Of a stretch of 6,399 nucleotides of DNA, positions 1 to 6,210 are shown piece by piece. Positions within the stretch are counted from its first letter, which is position 1, and every line of letters starts with the position of its first letter. The position numbers and the translations under genes were made by a program. The notes beneath the pieces are model-generated. The model had not been told where the DNA came from. It did not search any database and worked only from the letters and a program-made list of their open reading frames with translations. This DNA comes from CBDUUP01 sp965370435. GTDB lineage: Bacteria; Chloroflexota; Anaerolineae; Anaerolineales; UBA11579. The DNA lies in the NCBI GenBank assembly GCA_965370435.1, contig CBDUUP010000269.1, forward strand, positions 1 through 6,399, read 5' to 3'.

Positions 1-160
1 GTGTGCACGCAAATGTTGTCAGAAGTTTTTCCGCAAATTCATTTTTCACATCATCGAGCACAAAATTTGATCTATTTAGGGGAGTTTTCCGACATTTTGA
101 CCTGTTTTTTGCTACCCATTGGAACAGCCTCCAATTTCCTGACAACATTTGCGTGCACAC
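1..160. repeat. Small element bounded by a perfect 22-bp inverted repeat (MITE-like or IS remnant)
   Basis: Positions 1-22 are the exact reverse complement of 139-160, and the match breaks at the next base inward. The 116 bases between are AT-rich and hold no convincing gene. An open frame does run through (1-186), but it reads straight across both repeats, so it is probably chance. The size and perfect ends fit a miniature inverted-repeat element or the fused ends of a deleted insertion sequence. The left flank is outside the window, so the repeat may extend further and a target-site duplication cannot be checked. I do not recognise the family. Confidence 0.6.
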
Positions 161-362
161 TGGGAATTGAACCCTTTGCTTTATAGACAGGTATACAGTA
201 TGGTTTTATCTGTCATCATGCTCGCATCTTAGTATTTTGTTTGCCCAGAACGGTTTTTGACCGGCCCCATATAAAATTGATGTCCTTCAGGGGTGAAAGA
301 TTTCGCCTGGGCAGCGTTAATAATATGGCACAATGCGTACCCATCACTCACTTACTAGTAAA

Positions 363-368
363 AGAGGT
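363..368 (+). promoter_or_regulatory. Ribosome binding site that fixes the start of the DppB-like permease
   Basis: AGAGGT lies 4 bases before the ATG at 373. The reading frame stays open upstream to a TTG at 241 and has other ATGs at 280 and 325, but none has a Shine-Dalgarno match, and the upstream residues do not look like a permease N-terminus. No convincing -35/-10 pair was found between 161 and 362. TATAAAAT at 270-277 and TAATAT at 321-326 are -10-like but lack a properly spaced -35. Confidence 0.55.
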
Positions 369-372
369 CTTA

Positions 373-1350
373 ATGATACGAAACGTTTTGAGACGATTGG
401 CCTTCATCCCTCCTGCGCTGCTGCTGGCTAATTTCCTGGGATATGCCTACGCCCGCGTCGCCCAGCGTTACCAACTGGCCCGCAACCCCTTCCTGGCGGT
501 GGAGAGAACCTCCGAGCCGCTGCTGCCGGATTACTTCGCCTACCTGGGCAGAGTCCTGCGCCTTGATTTCGGCGTCATGCCCGGCGGCGAGACCATCCCG
601 GAAGCCTTCTTGCGCTATGGAAAGGCCAGCCTGGGACTGGTGGCTCTGGCTTTCGTGGTCTGCGTGGTTGCGGGGATCATCCTGGGGCTGCTGGCCCTGC
701 GCACTACCCCCCCCAGAGTGTCCCCCTGGTTGACCGCCTGGACCACCTTCGGCAATGCCCTGCCCAGTTTCTACGCTGGGAGTTTACTGATCGTGGGTTC
801 GCTCTATTACGCCTTGTGGAAAGGGCCGGGGACCACTCCGCCTTTCCCCTTGCAGGGTTTCGGTTGGGACATCCATCTGGTTTTGCCCGTGCTGGCTTTG
901 ATGGCCCGGCCTATGGTGCAGATCGCCCACCTGACCTCCGGGTTCCTGGCGGGTGAACTGCGCAAGCAGTACGTGGTGGCGGCCCGCGCCGTCGGACACA
1001 CCTGGCGCACCATCAACTGGCGCTTGGCCATGCGCAACGTGATCGCCCCGGTGATCCTGACCATCGCCCAATCGCTGCGCCTGCTGATCGCCGAGTTGAT
1101 CCTGGTGGAATGGCTGTTCACCTGGCCCGGCCTGGGGCGGCTGCTGGCCCAAACCCTGGTGCCCAGCCGCATGATCTCCTCCACCGGGGTGGATGTCGGA
1201 GGGGCCATTTTCCTCAACCCCTACATCATCGCCGCTCTGCTGATGATCATCACCCTTACATTCCTGCTGACCGACCTGGTCGCCTCGCTGCTGACCCAGC
1301 GCTTCGACCCCCGGCTGCGGGCGGTAGAAGAGGAGGCCAATCATGGCTAG
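373..1350 (+). CDS. ABC transporter permease, DppB/OppB type (peptide/nickel family)
   Basis: This 325-residue protein is an inner-membrane channel subunit of the dipeptide/oligopeptide/nickel ABC transporter family. Predicted membrane segments lie near residues 9-28, 86-108, 122-146, 168-184, 223-245 and 284-305. The cytoplasmic coupling loop that contacts the ATPase is at about 199-226, with the conserved alanines (A203, A204) and glycine (G208). It is followed by the family's WLFTWPGLGRLL signature at 247-258. The long outer loop after the first segment and the overall length are usual for DppB. I chose the ATG at 373 because it has a Shine-Dalgarno sequence and gives the expected N-terminus (MIRNVLRRLAFIPP). 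It overlaps the next gene by 8 bp, so the two are translationally coupled. Substrate cannot be told from sequence; no binding protein or ATPase gene is present in the window. Confidence 0.9.
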   Translation: MIRNVLRRLAFIPPALLLANFLGYAYARVAQRYQLARNPFLAVERTSEPLLPDYFAYLGRVLRLDFGVMPGGETIPEAFLRYGKASLGLVALAFVVCVVAGIILGLLALRTTPPRVSPWLTAWTTFGNALPSFYAGSLLIVGSLYYALWKGPGTTPPFPLQGFGWDIHLVLPVLALMARPMVQIAHLTSGFLAGELRKQYVVAARAVGHTWRTINWRLAMRNVIAPVILTIAQSLRLLIAELILVEWLFTWPGLGRLLAQTLVPSRMISSTGVDVGGAIFLNPYIIAALLMIITLTFLLTDLVASLLTQRFDPRLRAVEEEANHG

Positions 1351-3673
1351 CCGCTCAATTGTTAATACTTGGGAACGAGGCGGGGTGTGGGCCGTTATTC
1401 GCTGGTTTCGGCGAGTCAATTGGCCCCTGGTTTTCGGTTCGCTCCTGGCCCTCCTGATCTTGGTGGTCGCGCTCAAAGGGCCGGATATGGCTCCCCGCGA
1501 TCCCAATGAATCCACCCTTATCATGCAATACGAGGATGAATGGTACCGCTCGCCCATGCGCGCTTTTGTGGTCCCCGACTTCCCTCTGGGGACCGACCAA
1601 CTGGGCCGAGACCTGCTCAGCCAGATCTTGTGGGCGGTGCGCCCGACCATGATCCTGGTGGTCATCATCTCTACCGTCCGCATGACGCTGGGGATCTTGA
1701 TCGGGATGCTGGCGGGGTGGTCCACCGGCCAATTGGGGCGGGCCTTGGACACTCTCATCACCGGCGCTCTGGCCATGCCGGTGCTCATGGTCGCCCTGGC
1801 AACCATCGCCGCCATCGGGGTGGAAAGCGGGTTGTGGGCCTTCATCGTGGGCCTGTCGCTGACCGGGTGGTCAGAGACGGCCCGCCATGTGCGTGAACAA
1901 ACCCGCCACATACGCGGCCAACAATACATCGAAGCGGCCCAATCGCTGGGGTCCAGCGATTTCCAGATCCTCAGCCGCCACGTCTTGCGCCAGATCATGC
2001 CTATGGTCTGGATGCTGTTCGCCTTTGAAGTCGGCGCGGTCCTGCTGGTCACCGCCGGGTTGGGCTTCCTGGGGTACTACATCGGCGGGGAGGTCTTCTA
2101 CTTTACCAGCGACACCGCGGTAGAGCGCATCGCCAGCGTTCCCGAACTGGGCCAAATGCTGGCCACCTCCTGGATAAGCCTCATCGAACCCTGGGGCTTG
2201 ATCGCCACCGGCTTGATGGTGCTGGTGATGGTTTTGGGCTTCAACCTGCTGGGGGAGGGCCTCAAGCAGCGCCTTAATCCCGAAGAGGTCAACCGCAATA
2301 CGCTGTTTGCGCGCCTCATGACCCAGTTGAACTGGTGGATGGAAGAGCGGGTCTTCTACCCATTCTCACAGAGTAAAATTGTGCGCCCGGTTCTGATCGG
2401 CGCGGTTTTACTCACCTTCGGCGGCATGACCGTTTGGAAGGTTGGGGGCGAGTTGTTCAATTTCGCCCCCCGCTTCGACGATCTGCTGGAAGTGCCCGGC
2501 GGCCATCTCTGGGGCAGCGAGAGGCACGACCCCTACGGCACAGCCTGGACTCCGACGATCGGCCCCCAGAACCCCGAAATCTTATGGACTTTCAATGACC
2601 CGGATGGCTTTGCCGGAGGTGGCCCGGTCATCGCCGCGGACGGCACCATCTACATCGCCTCCGGCAGCGGCAATCTGTTAGCCCTGAACCCAGAAGGGGA
2701 ATTGATCCGGGAGATTGAAATTCCCGAGGGGATTCCGGCTGGCGATACGCCCGCGTTGGGCTTGAACGGAGAGATCTACCTGGTTGACGGTGACGCCGGG
2801 TTGACCGCCTTCTCTCCTGAAGGGGAAACTCTCTGGCACTACGATCTTCACCTCACCACCGCTATCGCCAGCGCCCCCATCGTCGGCCCGGACGGGGTCA
2901 TCTATTACCAGGTCGAAGGCGCCATTCAGGCCGTAAACCCGGACGGCACGATGGCCTGGTTTGGACGCACCGGGAACAACCTGCGCAACAACGGCCCCCC
3001 CCGCCTGAGTCCCGACGGTCAATACATCTTCGTAGACAACATCGCCCTGAGCACCCTGGACGGTTCCACGGTGGATTTCGGCCTGGTTCAGAATGCCGTA
3101 GTCGGCACCAGCAACCAGTTTGCGCGGGAATTTTACCAGAACGATCTCGCCGGACGCAGCTACCTGCTTTCCCGCAATGTCACCCAGGAGTGGCTGACCG
3201 GAGAGAACGGGATCGCCCTGGGCATTCGCAACGAATGGGATCCTAACCTGGCCGTGTTCGGAGACTCCCAGAATGAAGGCATCGCCCCAGACCAGATGGT
3301 CTGGCTGTTGTACACCTTCTTCGTCAATACCGATTCTACCATCCACTGGATTGACAACGGGGGGCACGTCTTAGGCTCCTTGCAATTGCGCCACCGCCCC
3401 ACCAACGTCCTGGGCTTGGACGGCGATTCCAGCATGTACATCTGCGGGCGCAACCGGGACCTGGATAACGGCATGGAATGTATGGGCCTGGCCCCCGGAA
3501 CCAACTCCCCCGACGAGGCCAAGTGGATCATCGCCCCCGACGAGGGCCACGCCCACTTTGTCATCGGCGGCGCCATCGGCGATGGCGTTATTTACGTAGC
3601 GACCTGGGTCTTTGAACCGGGCATGCAAGGCGATTTCATCCAGAGCACCTTGTACGCCATTGGAGATCAGTGA
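1343..3673 (+). CDS. DppC-type ABC permease fused to a C-terminal PQQ-like beta-propeller
   Basis: This 776-residue protein joins two parts. Residues 1-315 are a DppC/OppC-type permease. Membrane segments lie near 27-45, 100-124, 139-160, 163-177, 219-242 and 281-302. The LGTDQLGRDLLSQ motif is at 82-94, the EAA coupling loop at 197-220 (EAAQSLG...IMP), and the LGEGLKQRLNP end motif at 303-313. The usual protein would stop there. Instead a positively charged linker (303-347) leads to a seventh hydrophobic segment (348-367) and about 400 residues of repeats with the pattern P-x-(hydrophobic)-x-x-DG-x-IY...ALNP-EG. The clearest blades are 413-455, 466-500, 509-540, 551-580, 689-729 and 738-776. 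The region 581-688 is irregular. By the positive-inside rule the propeller is extracytoplasmic. AGGAGG lies 6 bases before the ATG. The reading frame is continuous, so the fusion is genuine unless the assembly is wrong. The propeller lacks an obvious enzyme signature. Acting as a ligand sensor or docking platform is an inference. Confidence 0.9.
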   Translation: MASRSIVNTWERGGVWAVIRWFRRVNWPLVFGSLLALLILVVALKGPDMAPRDPNESTLIMQYEDEWYRSPMRAFVVPDFPLGTDQLGRDLLSQILWAVRPTMILVVIISTVRMTLGILIGMLAGWSTGQLGRALDTLITGALAMPVLMVALATIAAIGVESGLWAFIVGLSLTGWSETARHVREQTRHIRGQQYIEAAQSLGSSDFQILSRHVLRQIMPMVWMLFAFEVGAVLLVTAGLGFLGYYIGGEVFYFTSDTAVERIASVPELGQMLATSWISLIEPWGLIATGLMVLVMVLGFNLLGEGLKQRLNPEEVNRNTLFARLMTQLNWWMEERVFYPFSQSKIVRPVLIGAVLLTFGGMTVWKVGGELFNFAPRFDDLLEVPGGHLWGSERHDPYGTAWTPTIGPQNPEILWTFNDPDGFAGGGPVIAADGTIYIASGSGNLLALNPEGELIREIEIPEGIPAGDTPALGLNGEIYLVDGDAGLTAFSPEGETLWHYDLHLTTAIASAPIVGPDGVIYYQVEGAIQAVNPDGTMAWFGRTGNNLRNNGPPRLSPDGQYIFVDNIALSTLDGSTVDFGLVQNAVVGTSNQFAREFYQNDLAGRSYLLSRNVTQEWLTGENGIALGIRNEWDPNLAVFGDSQNEGIAPDQMVWLLYTFFVNTDSTIHWIDNGGHVLGSLQLRHRPTNVLGLDGDSSMYICGRNRDLDNGMECMGLAPGTNSPDEAKWIIAPDEGHAHFVIGGAIGDGVIYVATWVFEPGMQGDFIQSTLYAIGDQ

Positions 3674-3819
3674 CCCAATACAACAATAGCACACGGTTGG
3701 AGGAGGGGCGAGGCGCTCTCGGTCTTTCTCCCTTCTCTACTCTCGAAAAGCAAGCTCCCAAATACCGCTCGATGAAGAAAAACAGCCTAACAAAATTGTT
3801 GACTTCTTCTAACCATCTC

Positions 3820-3862
3820 CTTAACTAATCTTCACAAGAACTTCACAACTTTTTGATACTAT
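3820..3862 (+). promoter_or_regulatory. Possible Pho-box-like direct repeat with a -10-like element
   Basis: CTTCACAA occurs at 3830-3837 and again at 3841-3848, one helical turn (11 bp) apart, and a degenerate copy CTTAACTA sits at 3820-3827. TACTAT (4 of 6 to the -10 consensus), preceded by TTTTGA, follows at 3857-3862, about where a -10 sits below an activator bound to such repeats. OmpR/PhoB-family regulators are known to bind direct repeats of TTAACA/TTCACA-like hexamers at this spacing. No good gene follows on the plus strand. TAGGAG at 3871-3876 precedes a 34-codon open stretch from a CTG at 3884 to a stop at 3986, with no ATG, GTG or TTG start. This could be an orphan, decayed or RNA promoter, or chance. 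Confidence 0.35.
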
Positions 3863-3951
3863 GGAATCGGTAGGAGAATAGTTCTGAAATCAATTTTAAA
3901 GTCTCCTCCCTTCCTCCTCCGTCGCGCTGTTCGTCACCGCGAACCTGGAAG

Positions 3952-4143
3952 TCAATTGGCCGCTAACATCACTGCCCCAATACAGTAGAGCTGACCTCCA
4001 GGATTTGAAACCGGGTTGCGTGACCCGCCCACCGGCAGCGAACGCATAATGAGGCATCCCCCGGAAATATTCTGGTGGCGAGCAGCAGCGAACGGAAAAT
4101 ATTTTACCGCCCGAATATAATCCGCCCGGAAATTTTCCGCCAT
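3952..4143 (-). CDS. Possible small hypothetical protein, 63 residues
   Basis: I do not recognise this reading frame. In its favour, the ATG at 4143 is preceded by GGAGGAG about 7-9 bases upstream, a strong Shine-Dalgarno, and the frame runs to a stop at 3952. Against it, the product has no clear domain, signal peptide or membrane segment apart from a mildly hydrophobic tail (LYCIGAVMLAAN). The DNA contains local repeats such as GTTCGCTGC twice and CCGCCCG twice. A slightly longer version starting at 4182 would begin inside the 4163-4195 hairpin. It may be chance within a spacer. Confidence 0.25.
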   Translation of the reverse strand: MAENFRADYIRAVKYFPFAAARHQNISGGCLIMRSLPVGGSRNPVSNPGGQLYCIGAVMLAAN

Positions 4144-4162
4144 TATCTCACTCCTCCAGGAA

Positions 4163-4195
4163 GCAAGCGACGCAGGAATCACCTGCGTCGCTTGC
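4163..4195. terminator. Perfect 14-bp hairpin, terminator-like but without a T-run
   Basis: Positions 4163-4176 pair exactly with 4182-4195 around a five-base AATCA loop. The stem is GC-rich and would be very stable in RNA from either strand. It is followed by GTTAAAG on the plus strand and by TTCCTGG on the minus strand, so neither side has the T-run of a classical intrinsic terminator. It could end transcription coming from the operon or from the promoter-like site at 3820-3862, or it could protect an RNA end. Confidence 0.5.
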
Positions 4196-4331
4196 GTTAA
4201 AGAACACCGAGCGCTTTGTTAAGATGAATTTTGTAAATTCTGCTTGGCGTTTCTTTATTTGGAATTACAGGGTGAGTTTTTTAACATCAAGACACGAAGA
4301 TATTTGTTATTTTTGTGATAGAGGCGACTCA

Positions 4332-4386
4332 GCGACTGAAGTCGCACGAACATTTACGAAGTCCGCCCTTCGGCGGACTGAAAAGC
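4332..4386 (+). repeat. REP-like two-hairpin module, copy 1
   Basis: The module is hairpin GCGAC-TGAA-GTCGC (4332-4345), a 14-base spacer, a second hairpin with an 8-bp perfect stem AGTCCGCC/GGCGGACT around CTTC (4360-4379), and the tail GAAAAGC. The layout is the same as in the copy at 4500-4554. Confidence 0.65.
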
Positions 4387-4426
4387 GGTGAGTTGGGGTG
4401 ATGGGAGAGTTGACCCTCATCCCCGG

Positions 4427-4451
4427 CCCTTCTCCCTGGAAGGGAGAAGGG
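4427..4451. repeat. 11-bp-stem hairpin (CCCTTCTCCCT / AGGGAGAAGGG)
   Basis: CCCTTCTCCCT at 4427-4437 pairs perfectly with 4441-4451 around a three-base GGA loop, and CTCATCCCCGG lies just before it. I know this CCC-rich sequence style as a dispersed intergenic repeat in many bacterial genomes. Its translation gives the familiar spurious peptide PGPSPWKGEG. It lies between the two 55-bp modules. There is no T-run next to it. Confidence 0.6.
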
Positions 4452-4499
4452 AGCAAAACTTCTAGAGGGCGGCATGGTGTGGACCTGGGGAGGTGGTGG

Positions 4500-4554
4500 G
4501 TGACTGAAGTCACTCTAATGGTTGGGAAGTCGGTTCTTCGGCGGACTGAAAAGC
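4500..4554 (+). repeat. REP-like two-hairpin module, copy 2 (diverged)
   Basis: This copy has the same 55-base layout as 4332-4386. The first hairpin is GTGAC-TGAA-GTCAC (4500-4513), where a C-G pair of copy 1 has become T-A on both sides, so pairing is kept. After a 14-base spacer the second stem (4528-4547) keeps most pairs through G-T wobbles with one mismatch, and the tail GAAAAGC is identical. Confidence 0.6.
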
Positions 4555-4705
4555 TGGCTTTCGGATTCAGAGTTTATTTAGGCCGGAGTAGAGAAATACA
4601 CGAAGGCACAAAGAAGCAAAATTTTTTGATTGTCTGCGTGTCTTGGCGCATTGGTGGTTAATATTTTTTTATCGACATTTAGCTTAACAAAGCACTCAAT
4701 TATTC

Positions 4706-4737
4706 AACGTTCTAACGTTTTAGCGTTCCAACGTTTT
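4706..4737. repeat. Tandem 8-bp repeat, four units, running into a stop codon
   Basis: Four consecutive octamers fit the pattern ARCGTTYY: AACGTTCT, AACGTTTT, AGCGTTCC and AACGTTTT. The last unit ends two bases inside the stop codon of the minus-strand DUF711 gene (4736-4738). AACGTT is self-complementary, so the array can fold in several ways and might serve as a weak 3' structure for that gene. Confidence 0.7.
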
Positions 4738-5953
4738 ATTTTCGCCACTTCATCTTAAATACCTCATCGCCTCCCAGGTGGCCTTTCAGCGGCTCCGCAT
4801 TGAGCGACAATACCCGGCTGTTGGCAAAGAAATCAAAGTTGAAGGTCGTGGGGTCGCCCGCCGACTTGCCGGGGATGGGCATCAACCGGGCGGTGAGAGG
4901 CTTCTCCAGGCGCTGGGCCAGGGCGGCCAGATCGAGCAGCACAGCCGTAAGCTCTTCAATCGACGTGTCGCCAGGCAGAGGGATGGTATCCAGGCCGGTG
5001 CCGCACACTGCCGAGTAGAGCAGCAGGTCATTGACGCTCAACACACCCTCGGCGGCGCGAGCCGCGAGGACCGAGTCCTCCAACTGGGGCAGCAGCAAGC
5101 CGCTGAAGCCGGTGCGCGGGAATTGAGCTTTATCCAGGGCGTCGGCCAGGATCGCGGCAGCCGCCAGCGAACCGTGCCTCCCCACGGCAGGCGCGCCTAT
5201 GCGTTCCATCGCCGCGCCCAGCGAACTGGCGTCTTCCGGGAAGGGCGCAAGCGAGAAGTCAATCCCCCCAAAGGGCATGCCGAACTGCCCGGCCAGGTCT
5301 TCTCCGGTTTGAGACAATCTTTGGGCGTGACCTTCGATGCTGGCGATCAGGGCCTCCACGCCGGCCTGCAAGCTGGGCGCGTGGGTGAAGGCGTCCACCG
5401 CCAGGCTGGCGGCCTCGGTTGCCAGGGCGAAGGTTGGAGGGCCATCGCTATGGTACGCGCCAGGGTAGAATGGCGCGCCGGGCGGCACATTCGCCAGGGC
5501 GGCGAAATAGAGGTTGCCGAAGCCGTTGGGATCCAGGGGGGCTATCCGGTGGATGACTTCGGCGCAGGCCCGCACCGCAGGCAAAGAGACCCCGCCTTCC
5601 GCCGAGGCCATCACCCCGGATATGAAGACCTTCTCGGTCGCTTCCAAGACCTCCGGGATTACGGCGTAGCTCTCGGGGAACTCTGGCAGGGCCGGCCCCA
5701 GAGCGATATAGTCAATCTCTAGCTCGGCGATGGCGGCCTCCGCTGCCCGGGCCAACGCCACTACCTCGGCAGCCTCCCATTCCGGGATCATATGCGGAAA
5801 AGGGATGGTCGCCAGACGAGTGGTCTGCACTTCGTACCCTGCGTTCTGATAAGCAGGCCGGGCCGCGGCCATGAATTCGCCCGCCTGGCGCAGCTTCTCT
5901 TCCTCAAGCGGCCACCGGGGATTGAAAAAATAAGTGATGGAACGAATCTTCAT
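4736..5953 (-). CDS. DUF711 / UPF0210 family protein
   Basis: This 405-residue, alanine-rich protein is predicted to be soluble and cytoplasmic, with no signal peptide or membrane segment. It carries the conserved stretches I associate with DUF711/UPF0210: GGIDFSLAPFPED at 229-241, FSGLLLPQLEDSVLA at 283-297, SAVCGTGLDTIPLPGDT at 314-330 and ARLMPIPGKSAGD at 355-367. The N-terminus (MKIRSITYFFNP) also fits. It is somewhat shorter than the roughly 450 residues usual for bacterial members. The biochemical role of the family is not established. Many genomes pair it with a small ACT-domain protein, and none is seen here. I chose the ATG at 5953 because GAGGT lies 7 bases upstream; an in-frame ATG at 5995 would add 14 residues without family resemblance. 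No clear promoter was found upstream. It converges on the transporter operon. Confidence 0.9.
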   Translation of the reverse strand: MKIRSITYFFNPRWPLEEEKLRQAGEFMAAARPAYQNAGYEVQTTRLATIPFPHMIPEWEAAEVVALARAAEAAIAELEIDYIALGPALPEFPESYAVIPEVLEATEKVFISGVMASAEGGVSLPAVRACAEVIHRIAPLDPNGFGNLYFAALANVPPGAPFYPGAYHSDGPPTFALATEAASLAVDAFTHAPSLQAGVEALIASIEGHAQRLSQTGEDLAGQFGMPFGGIDFSLAPFPEDASSLGAAMERIGAPAVGRHGSLAAAAILADALDKAQFPRTGFSGLLLPQLEDSVLAARAAEGVLSVNDLLLYSAVCGTGLDTIPLPGDTSIEELTAVLLDLAALAQRLEKPLTARLMPIPGKSAGDPTTFNFDFFANSRVLSLNAEPLKGHLGGDEVFKMKWRK

Positions 5954-6083
5954 GATTTGCACCTCAGATTTTTTTGTATCGTATTCCCAGAACAACCTCT
6001 CACCCTTTGGCTGGGCTGGTTCATAACGGTTGGTTGATCTTGCCGGTCAGTCTTCAATTTCAAAACTTATTTTATCGCAGAAG

Positions 6084-6118
6084 CGCGCCGAGGGGAAGCA
6101 TCGCTTCGCCCAGGCGCG
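6084..6118. repeat. Long imperfect hairpin
   Basis: CGCGCC at 6084-6089 pairs with GGCGCG at 6113-6118. After a small internal loop, GGG pairs with CCC and GAAGC pairs with GCTTC around an ATC loop, with one bulged G. It is GC-rich within an AT-rich spacer. No T-run follows on either side, so it is not a classical terminator. It would lie in or near the 5' leader of the DUF711 transcript if transcription starts upstream of it. Confidence 0.5.
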
Positions 6119-6210
6119 TCATCAAACATAACCTTTATCAAATCACCCAACTAGATACCTATCAGTTTCAGAAATTGATTGTCAATAGAAGAAAAAATCA
6201 TAAAAAAAAT

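Larger units (their letters stand above)
4209..4697. repeat. Composite repeat island with matching inverted arms
   Basis: GAGCGCTTTGTTAAG at 4209-4223 is matched in inverse by CTTAACAAAGCACTC at 4683-4697 (14 of 15). Further in, CAAGACACGAAGA at 4288-4300 is matched in inverse by TCTGCGTGTCTTG at 4633-4645 (12 of 13). The arms thus share two blocks in the same order. Between them are two 55-bp direct modules and an 11-bp-stem hairpin. There is no transposase, so this resembles a non-autonomous element or a pair of facing repeat copies that has gathered further repeats. Confidence 0.5.
3674..4735. other. Gene-poor, repeat-rich spacer between convergent transcription units
   Basis: About 1.06 kb lies between the stop of the permease-propeller gene and the stop of the DUF711 gene, which converge. 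The first 145 bases hold no clear terminator; only CGAG-GCGCT-CTCG, a 4-bp stem near 3709, is seen after the operon. Next come a promoter-like direct repeat, a weak minus-strand ORF, a perfect hairpin, the 4209-4697 repeat island and a tandem 8-mer, each listed separately. Open frames inside the island, such as 4398-4661 on the plus strand and 4307-4513 on the minus strand, run through hairpin repeats and are not credible genes. Confidence 0.7.

Noticed and set aside
161..174. tRNA T-arm-like GGGTTCAATTCCCA on the minus strand beside the left inverted repeat
   Set aside because: Only three base pairs form the stem, and no acceptor, D or anticodon arm can be matched around it, so neither a tRNA nor a tRNA-type attachment site is supported.
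241..372. N-terminal extension of the DppB-like permease from a TTG at 241
   Set aside because: There is no Shine-Dalgarno sequence, and the added residues do not resemble a permease N-terminus. The ATG at 373 has both.
784..2052. Long open frame (422 codons) on the minus strand opposite the permeases
   Set aside because: It is an antisense shadow spanning the end of one well-supported permease gene and the start of the next, with low-complexity composition.
3985..4060. Selenocysteine-tRNA-like string on the minus strand (GCCGGTGGGC followed by GGTTTCAAATCC)
   Set aside because: The TTCAAA loop is not flanked by a proper stem, the spacing to the D-like part is wrong, and no acceptor stem is found.
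4332..4554. CRISPR-like array
   Set aside because: There are only two diverged copies separated by 113 bases of other repeats. There is no regular spacer series and no cas gene.
4398..4661. 87-codon open frame on the plus strand with LIPGPSPWKGEG
   Set aside because: It is a known type of spurious translation of a dispersed hairpin repeat, and the frame runs through two repeat modules.
4778..5722. Long open frame (314 codons) on the plus strand opposite DUF711
   Set aside because: It is an antisense shadow of a clear DUF711 gene, glycine/arginine/glutamine-rich and without domain features.
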